Source: Pseudonocardiales bacterium (GTDB lineage: Bacteria; Actinomycetota; Actinomycetes; Mycobacteriales; Pseudonocardiaceae). Taken from it: 12,112 bases of DNA. The position numbers were made by a program, and so were the translations under genes. The DNA is taken from positions 1 through 12,112 of the forward strand of contig JAODNG010000583.1 of the NCBI GenBank assembly GCA_025465385.1. Reading direction: 5' to 3'. Within the stretch, counting starts at the first letter, position 1; the number at the start of each line of letters is the position of its first letter. Shown in pieces: positions 7,531 through 12,112 of the stretch. The notes below the pieces were generated by a model. The model was not told the origin of the DNA and searched no databases. It saw only the letters and a program-made list of their open reading frames with translations.

Positions 7531-9321
7531 GTGACCATCGGGCTACGGTCAGCTTTGGGGGGCACGCCAGACACCGGAACCGATGTGGACCATGCTGCCG
7601 ATGCGGGGCCGAGCCGTGATCCGGTGGACCGGGCACGGTTAAGTGAGCTTGCCCGTGAGCAGGCCGCGCTGCGGCGCGTGGCCACGCTGGTGGCCAGCGG
7701 CGCCCGGCCGGCTGAGGTGTTTACGGCGGTGGCGGATGAGCTGGGCCGGCTGATCGGTGCCGAGGCCACGTTCGTCTCACGTATTGATCACCCGTCCGGG
7801 GAGCGCGGTGAGTCTGGAAAGAATGTCGGGGACTACCTCACTGTTGTTGGGTCCTATGGCCGGGTAAGTGATCAGGTACCGGTTGGCTTTCGGCTTGAGC
7901 TGAGGCCCGGGATGATTCAAACTGCCGCGCTGCAGACCGGGCGCCCGGCGCGGATTAACGGCGAGCAGTTGGCGAAGGGTCCGTATGGCGCCTGGGTTGA
8001 GCAGCTGGGCATGCGGGCCGGGGTTGCTACGCCGATTGTGGTCGGGGGGCGTTACTGGGGGGTCACGGTGGCGGCGACCTCGCGGGAGGACTTCCCGGCC
8101 GAGACCGAGTTACGTATGGCGGACTTCGTGGAGCTGGCCGCGATGGCCATCGCCAATGCCCAGGCCGAGCAGAAACTGCGCGAACTGGCCGACACGCAGG
8201 CCTCACTGCGCCGGCTGGCCATGCTGGTCGCGCGGGGCGAACCGCCCGAGGTGGTGTTCGCGGCGGTAACGAAGGAGGTGTTGCGGCATTTCGGTAGCGG
8301 CACCGCCAGGATGATCAGGTATGAGCTCGACGGGACGGCCACGCTCGTCGCCAACGAGGGCACGACGGGTCCCCATGTGCGGGTCGGTCAACGCTGGGAG
8401 GGCTATCCGCCAATCGGGTTGACCGCGACCGTGCTGCGCACCGGGCGGCCTGCCCGGGTCGATGACTACTACGACATCCCGGGTGGGGAGCCTTATCTGG
8501 GCGAGGGGCTACGGTCTGCGGTCGCGATGCCGGTCCACGTTCATGGCCGGCTGTGGGGACTGATCGCCGTCGGGTCCGGGCAGGGGCCACTGCCGCCGGA
8601 CACCGAGCAGCGGATGACGGAGTTCACCGACCTGGTCGCGACAGCGGTGGCGAATGCGCAGAGCCGGGCTGAGCTGATGGCCTCTCGCGCGCGGATTGTC
8701 GCCGCATCGGATGAGGGCCGCCGGCGCATCGAGCGCGACCTGCACGACGGCGCCCAGCAACGCCTCGTCGCGCTGGCGCTGGCGCTGCGTTCGGCGGCGG
8801 CGGCATCCTCCGACGGTGGTGAGATCCGTGCCGAGATCGACGGCGTAGCCGGGGAGCTCCTGGGCGTGCTCGATGAGCTGAGGGAAATCTCCCAGGGCAT
8901 ACATCCGGCGATCCTGTCCGAGGCGGGGCTGCGCCCGGCGCTGCGCGCGCTGGGGCGCCGCTCAGCTATCCCGGTGGAAATGCAGGTGCGGGTCGAGGGC
9001 CGGCTTCCCGAGCCCGTCGAGGTGGGCGCCTACTACGTCGTCTCGGAGATGCTGGCCAACGCCGCCAAGCACGCCCGTGCCTCGGTGGTCGAGGTGGAGG
9101 CCGAAGCCTCCGGCGGCACGCTACGGCTGCGCGTGCGCGACGACGGTATCGGCGGCGCCGACCCAGTCCGCGGCTCAGGACTGCTCGGGCTCAAAGACCG
9201 TATCGAGGCGCTGGGCGGAACGTTTTCCGTGCACAGCCCGGTGGGCTGCGGCACCACGGTGTCCTGCGAGCTTCCGGTTATGGCCGGCGGCGGATACCCG
9301 AATGCCGACCCTGACGACTAG
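7531..9321 (+). CDS. GAF-GAF sensor histidine kinase (HisKA_3 type)
   Basis: This is a cytoplasmic two-component kinase expected to phosphorylate a NarL/LuxR-type response regulator. Its 596 residues show two GAF domains (about 45-210 and 223-378), each opening with a similar helix (AALRRVATLVASG and ASLRRLAMLVARG), so the pair arose by duplication. Then come the dimerisation and phosphoacceptor helix RRRIERDLHDGAQQRL (His405), the ATPase N-box (SEMLANAAKHA, N510), G1 DDGIGG (537-542) and G2 GSGLLGLKDR (548-557). No membrane helix is seen. GTG 7531 has no clear Shine-Dalgarno; GTG 7626 (VDRARLSEL) is a possible shorter start that fits the usual N-terminus of such proteins. No response regulator lies in the window, so it is an orphan here. 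It lacks features that would identify it as haem-binding DosS/DosT. Confidence 0.9.
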   Translation: MTIGLRSALGGTPDTGTDVDHAADAGPSRDPVDRARLSELAREQAALRRVATLVASGARPAEVFTAVADELGRLIGAEATFVSRIDHPSGERGESGKNVGDYLTVVGSYGRVSDQVPVGFRLELRPGMIQTAALQTGRPARINGEQLAKGPYGAWVEQLGMRAGVATPIVVGGRYWGVTVAATSREDFPAETELRMADFVELAAMAIANAQAEQKLRELADTQASLRRLAMLVARGEPPEVVFAAVTKEVLRHFGSGTARMIRYELDGTATLVANEGTTGPHVRVGQRWEGYPPIGLTATVLRTGRPARVDDYYDIPGGEPYLGEGLRSAVAMPVHVHGRLWGLIAVGSGQGPLPPDTEQRMTEFTDLVATAVANAQSRAELMASRARIVAASDEGRRRIERDLHDGAQQRLVALALALRSAAAASSDGGEIRAEIDGVAGELLGVLDELREISQGIHPAILSEAGLRPALRALGRRSAIPVEMQVRVEGRLPEPVEVGAYYVVSEMLANAAKHARASVVEVEAEASGGTLRLRVRDDGIGGADPVRGSGLLGLKDRIEALGGTFSVHSPVGCGTTVSCELPVMAGGGYPNADPDD

Positions 9322-9445
9322 CCGACGCCAGTGACGGGCCGCGCCAGCCGACCGGATGGACCGCATAGTTGCCCCCGCACCCTCACTAACATCGCCGCCC
9401 ACGGCATTGTCGTCGTTGCCGCCCACAACACTGCTGAAGACGGCT

Positions 9446-9465
9446 AAGGGCCAAATGGCCCGTAA
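9446..9465. promoter_or_regulatory. 20-base near-palindrome, DosR-box-like
   Basis: TAAGGGCCAAATGGCCCGTA contains a perfect GGGCC/GGCCC inverted repeat around AAAT, extended outward with one mismatch. Length and GGG...CCC half-sites resemble the 20-base DosR (DevR) motif, though the match to its consensus is only partial. It lies about 150 bases upstream of the cupredoxin fragment and downstream of the kinase. The rest of the 292-base gap 9322-9613 shows no gene. Confidence 0.35.
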
Positions 9466-9613
9466 GCTGCAGCGAGTGGAGCAATTCCCGGCCGCTGGGC
9501 GCTGCCGAGAAACCAGAGTTCTCAGGTGTCGACGACACATAGTCCCGTCTCCATAGGGTCCCGGTCGTGCGGCCCTGCGCGACAACCGAACCTGAACTCG
9601 ACGGAGGTGGGCG

Positions 9614-9781
9614 ATGCGGGCACCGACGCTCACGGTGACGCTGCAGCCTGGCCGCTACGAGATCCACTGCCCGGTCGATGGTCACAAGACGATGGGGATG
9701 GACACGCACTTCACCGTCGGCGGCGCGGGCGGAGCCGGCAGCAGCGCGCCGGAGCCCGGCGGAAGCACCGGCGGCTATTGA
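9614..9781 (+). CDS. Short cupredoxin-like protein (C-terminal half only)
   Basis: The 55-residue product begins MRAPTLTVTLQPGRYEIHCP and carries Cys19, His24 and Met29 (C-x4-H-x4-M), the ligand cluster at the end of type 1 copper proteins, in the strand-loop CPVDGHKTMGM. It ends in a Gly/Ser/Pro tail. ATG 9614 has GGAGG about seven bases upstream. Full cupredoxins are about twice as long and supply one more His from an N-terminal half, which is absent: an in-frame TGA stands just upstream and no matching piece is found in other frames of 9322-9613. There is no signal peptide. It is therefore a truncated remnant or a minimal derivative. Its TGA overlaps the ATG of the next gene, so the two are probably translated together. 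Confidence 0.6.
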   Translation: MRAPTLTVTLQPGRYEIHCPVDGHKTMGMDTHFTVGGAGGAGSSAPEPGGSTGGY

Positions 9782-10212
9782 TGAGCCTTTGTGTGATCGG
9801 TCGACGCGACGGGTCAGTCCGGTCGGTGCCGGTGATGGTCGCTCGGCTACTGGCAATAGGTTTGACTGGCGCCATGGGCTGGATCCACCTCCAGCTGTGG
9901 CTTGGCGGTTACCGCGAGGTGCCGGTGGTCGGCATGCTGTTCCTGCTCAATGGGATCGGCGCCATTGCGCTGGCTACAGCGTTGCTCGTCGCGCCGGCCC
10001 GCCTGCTCAGCATCGCGGCCATGCTCGCCGCCCTCTTCACTGCGGGAACACTCGCTGGGTTGATCCTCAGCCTGACTGTGGGCCTGTTCGGCGTGCACGA
10101 GTCTCTGCAGACACCGCTCGTGCCCGCCACCCTGATCATCGAGTCAACTGGAGTGCTCGTGCTCGTGGTCACCGTGATACTCGCACACAAGCATCAGCGC
10201 ACTTCGGCTTGA
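9781..10212 (+). CDS. Four-helix integral membrane protein, unknown function
   Basis: The 143-residue product has four hydrophobic helices (about 18-36, 48-70, 74-100 and 113-135), a basic N-terminus and a short His/Lys-rich C-terminus. Visible features are the motif GWIHLQLWLGGYREVP after helix 1, with His36 and Trp40, and FGVHES with His106 before helix 4. ATG 9781 shares one base with the stop of the cupredoxin fragment (TGATGA), which indicates translational coupling. Starts at GTG 9826 or ATG 9835 would remove the non-hydrophobic first 15-18 residues and are possible. The pairing with a copper-protein remnant hints at a copper- or redox-linked membrane role; that is inference only. I do not recognise a named family. 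Confidence 0.75.
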   Translation: MSLCVIGRRDGSVRSVPVMVARLLAIGLTGAMGWIHLQLWLGGYREVPVVGMLFLLNGIGAIALATALLVAPARLLSIAAMLAALFTAGTLAGLILSLTVGLFGVHESLQTPLVPATLIIESTGVLVLVVTVILAHKHQRTSA

Positions 10213-10236
10213 TGTTTCTGGATTACTGTCCGCGAG

Positions 10237-10950
10237 CTATTTTATTTGCACCTGTTTTTGACTCTGAAGAATGGTGCAACCTTTGGGCAGTTCACGAAAG
10301 GAATCATAATTCTGCTCAGAGGAAAGAATTCTGGAGCAGTCCGCGTTCGCCTGCACGGCGTAGTACACAATAGCGCTACCCTTATCGGAGGGGTCACCCA
10401 CGCCTTCGTCGGTGACGCTCCAGGGACCATCTGGACCGCTATATCGAGGAACGCTTCCTTAGCTGCCTGCCGGCAGCCAGATCAGCGTCACCACAGGACA
10501 CCGCGCCGCGATCCGCCAGACAGACCCGACCCATGGGCACCAGCGACGATCGCTCCACCAAGTTGGGGACATCGGTGCGCCTGAGGACGGTGCGCGGCCG
10601 AACGGAGCAGGCCAGGGTGGCGAGTGGAGGACACTTCGGTCGGTTGTCGCGAGTAGCACACCGTTGGGCGCCGTGGCGCAGTCACGGCTCTCAGCTCTGA
10701 GCGAGATATCGACCGGTCTCTGTACGTTGTCGGCCGCGGGGCGCTCGGTAACGCCATCAGAGGAGAACTATGCATACCTTCATAACCTTCAAGTCCCGCG
10801 ATTAGGTGAACCCACTTGTGGTAGGCCAGGGGGAGGCGGCGCAGGCACTGTAATCCGCCGTTCATCGAACCCTAACGGCATCGCAACAGTACAAGCGAGT
10901 CCACTTGTGAACGATGAGAATCCGATGAGAACGTTACGTAAAAATTCCAT
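10237..10950 (-). pseudogene. Possible decayed secreted-protein gene (multiple frameshifts)
   Basis: No intact gene fits 10213-10950, but the minus strand holds a chain of protein-like pieces. ATG 10950 opens MEFLRNVLIGFSSFTSGLAC, signal-peptide-like, and stops at 10789. The same frame resumes with SSDGVTERPAADNVQRPVDI and RDCATAPNGVLLATTDRS. A neighbouring frame gives RTDVPNLVERSSLVPMGR and SCGDADLAAGRQL. The first frame then gives SGPDGPWSVTDEG, GSAIVYYAVQANADC, SFRELPKGC and a stop at 10237. Joining them needs about four indels. The stop would lie 24 bases from the stop of the convergent four-helix gene. Codon third positions are less GC-rich than in neighbouring genes, so this may be foreign, decayed or not coding. 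No family is recognised. Confidence 0.2.
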
Positions 10951-11298
10951 CAGACTACCTAATCGGCGCCCGCACTTCCGGCTGCGCTGATACGATTCCC
11001 CAGAGAGTCCTGGCGCGTCGGCTCTCTGGCTGGGGGAATTGATGCGTTTAGGTGAGAAGCTGCGTTTCGAGGGGCGTTCTAGCCAGCGATGGTTAACCTC
11101 ACCGGCGAACCGTGCGCGAACTGCACTAGAGAGCGGAAGCTGCGTGGTCGCCGGGACCGGTGCATTGCTGCCAGCGGTCACCAGCAAGGCCGACGGACAG
11201 CTCCACCCATACATAAGACAGCATGCGCGGGCCTGTTGTGGGTGTGTTGCGCCCCGCCGCCCAGCGTTGTAGACGCAGAAGGGTTGGATGAAACAACG
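10951..11298. other. Gene-free stretch upstream of the COG4705 gene
   Basis: No convincing ORF is seen in 348 bases. It holds the large inverted repeat at 10995-11039, a distant pair GGTGAG/CTCACC (about 11051-11101), and a small hairpin TTGCTG/CAGCAA (11165-11187). It probably carries the promoter and 5' leader of the gene starting at 11299. No clear -10/-35 pair could be fixed. Confidence 0.4.
10995..11039. repeat. Large inverted repeat (possible RNA hairpin)
   Basis: ATTCCCC (10995-11001) pairs with GGGGAAT (11033-11039) and AGAGAG (11002-11007) pairs with CTCTCT (11022-11027). A five-base bulge lies on the right arm and the loop is 14 bases. There is no T tract after it on either strand. 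It lies 260 bases upstream of the COG4705 gene. Confidence 0.5.
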
Positions 11299-12112
11299 AT
11301 GTCCACGCCGGTAGTGCCCGGACCGCGTGGTCCGGAGGTTGTGCAGCACCCGGTCAGCTATGTCTCTCGCAAGCTGCCCCATGTCACAGTGGTGTTCTGG
11401 ATTCTAAAGATCGCCGCGACCACACTGGGAGAGACCGGTGGTGATCTTCTCGCGCAGACGTTGAAGGTCGGTTATCTGACCAGCACGCTCATCTTCTTTG
11501 CGATGTTCCTGGTCAGCGTGGTGTTCCAGCTACGGGCTCGCCAGTTCCACCCGGCGATCTTCTGGACGGTGATCGTGACGACCAGCACTGCTGGGACCAC
11601 GATGTCGGACTTCATGAACCGCACCGGCGGGTTGGGCTACACCCTGGGAGCGCTGGTACTGACCACCTGCCTGGGTGTCATCTTCCTGGTCTGGTGGCGC
11701 AGCGGGCAAACTTTGGACGTAGAAAACGTCGCCACCTTCAAAGGTGAGCTGCTGTATTGGATCGCCATACTGTTCTCCAACACCCTGGGCACCTCCAGCG
11801 GTGACTTCCTGGCCGATGATATCGGTATCGGGTTCCGCGACGGCTTTCTGCTGCTGGCCGGGATCATGGCGCTGCTTGCGGCCGCGCACTACCTGACCAA
11901 CATCAACGGCACCCTGTTGTTCTGGGTCGCATTCGTGCTCACCCGGCCCCTCGGCGCCACCGCTGGGGACTCGCTGAGCAAACCACTCGATCATGGTGGG
12001 CTGAACTGGGGTACCAAGGGCACCTCCGCGGTGCTGCTCGGGATCCTGGTCCTGCTGGTGATCTACCAGGTCATGCACCTGCGCCGGCACCCACTCGAAC
12101 CGGTCCCGGCAC
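11299..12112 (+). CDS. COG4705-type integral membrane protein, uncharacterised (cut by window edge)
   Basis: The plus strand is open from ATG 11299 to the right edge (271 residues seen). After about 27 soluble residues come many hydrophobic helices. The sequence has the hallmarks of the family known to me as COG4705: VFWILKIAATTLGETGGD near the start, FWTVIVTTSTAGTTMSDF, LYWIAILFSNTLGTSSGDFL and FVLTRPLGATAGDSLSKPL. These are four related motifs, each ending G-x-T/S-x-x-D, at about residues 42-49, 97-104, 162-169 and 217-224, which suggests internal duplication and buried acidic residues, as in some ion transporters. The ribosome site is weak (a G-rich AAGGGTTGG some 12-20 bases upstream), so the start is the likely but not certain one. 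By length and by the last motif, the C-terminus is probably close to the edge. Function is unknown. Confidence 0.78.
   Translation, partial: MSTPVVPGPRGPEVVQHPVSYVSRKLPHVTVVFWILKIAATTLGETGGDLLAQTLKVGYLTSTLIFFAMFLVSVVFQLRARQFHPAIFWTVIVTTSTAGTTMSDFMNRTGGLGYTLGALVLTTCLGVIFLVWWRSGQTLDVENVATFKGELLYWIAILFSNTLGTSSGDFLADDIGIGFRDGFLLLAGIMALLAAAHYLTNINGTLLFWVAFVLTRPLGATAGDSLSKPLDHGGLNWGTKGTSAVLLGILVLLVIYQVMHLRRHPLEPVPA

Noticed and set aside
7531..9321. Assignment of the kinase as DosS/DosT
   Set aside because: The domain order is alike, but the phosphoacceptor helix (ERDLHDGAQQRL) belongs to a different common HisKA_3 group and no haem-binding signature can be pointed to.
10770..10805. 11-codon plus-strand ORF after AGAGGAG
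   Set aside because: The ribosome-site-like sequence sits only four bases from the ATG and the ORF leads to no downstream gene; probably chance.
10664..10990. 108-residue plus-strand frame
   Set aside because: It has many rare codons (TTA, AGA, ATA, CGA), no ribosome site and no known motif; not supported as a gene.
11530..12090. 186-residue minus-strand frame
   Set aside because: It lies opposite the COG4705 gene, is rich in Gln/Gly/Asp and has no recognisable motif.
1..12112. CRISPR arrays, tRNA/rRNA genes, IS elements or phage genes
   Set aside because: No regular repeat-spacer array, no tRNA or rRNA sequence and no transposase or phage-like product was seen on either strand.

Overview
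The window is GC-rich DNA with GTG starts and long antisense open frames, as expected for a high-GC actinobacterium (Actinomycetota). The gene types suggest Mycobacteriales or Pseudonocardiales: a GT2-GtrA fusion beside a GT39/YkcB-type transferase, a CALB-like secreted lipase, and a GAF-GAF sensor kinase with a HisKA_3 core. The genus is inferred; no rRNA or marker gene is present.

Layout. Positions 1-3825 (minus strand) hold a cell-envelope glycan cluster transcribed right to left: a GT2 glycosyltransferase fused to a GtrA domain, a GT39 membrane glycosyltransferase, and the N-terminus of a Wzz-like chain-length protein that runs off the left edge. Both glycosyltransferase genes are interrupted by a frameshift equivalent to the loss of one base. 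Positions 3985-7329 (minus) hold a CALB-like secreted lipase, then a 29-codon Arg/Asp-rich small ORF, a strong GC-rich hairpin and an ABC half-transporter, an arrangement that looks like a leader peptide/attenuator. Positions 7531-10212 (plus) hold an orphan sensor histidine kinase, then a short cupredoxin C-terminal fragment overlapping by one base a four-helix membrane protein. Positions 10213-11298 hold no convincing intact gene; a possible decayed minus-strand ORF and a large inverted repeat lie there. From 11299 to the right edge is a plus-strand integral membrane protein of the uncharacterised COG4705 type with four copies of a G-x-T/S-x-x-D motif.

How parts may work together. The GT2-GtrA protein would charge a polyprenyl phosphate with a sugar and help move it across the membrane. 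The GT39 protein would use it on the outer face, and the Wzz-like protein fits polysaccharide assembly. If the two frameshifts are real rather than assembly errors, this pathway is broken here. The other genes look like separate transcription units for export, lipid hydrolysis, sensing and copper- or metal-related membrane functions. No phage, IS element, CRISPR array, tRNA or rRNA was found.
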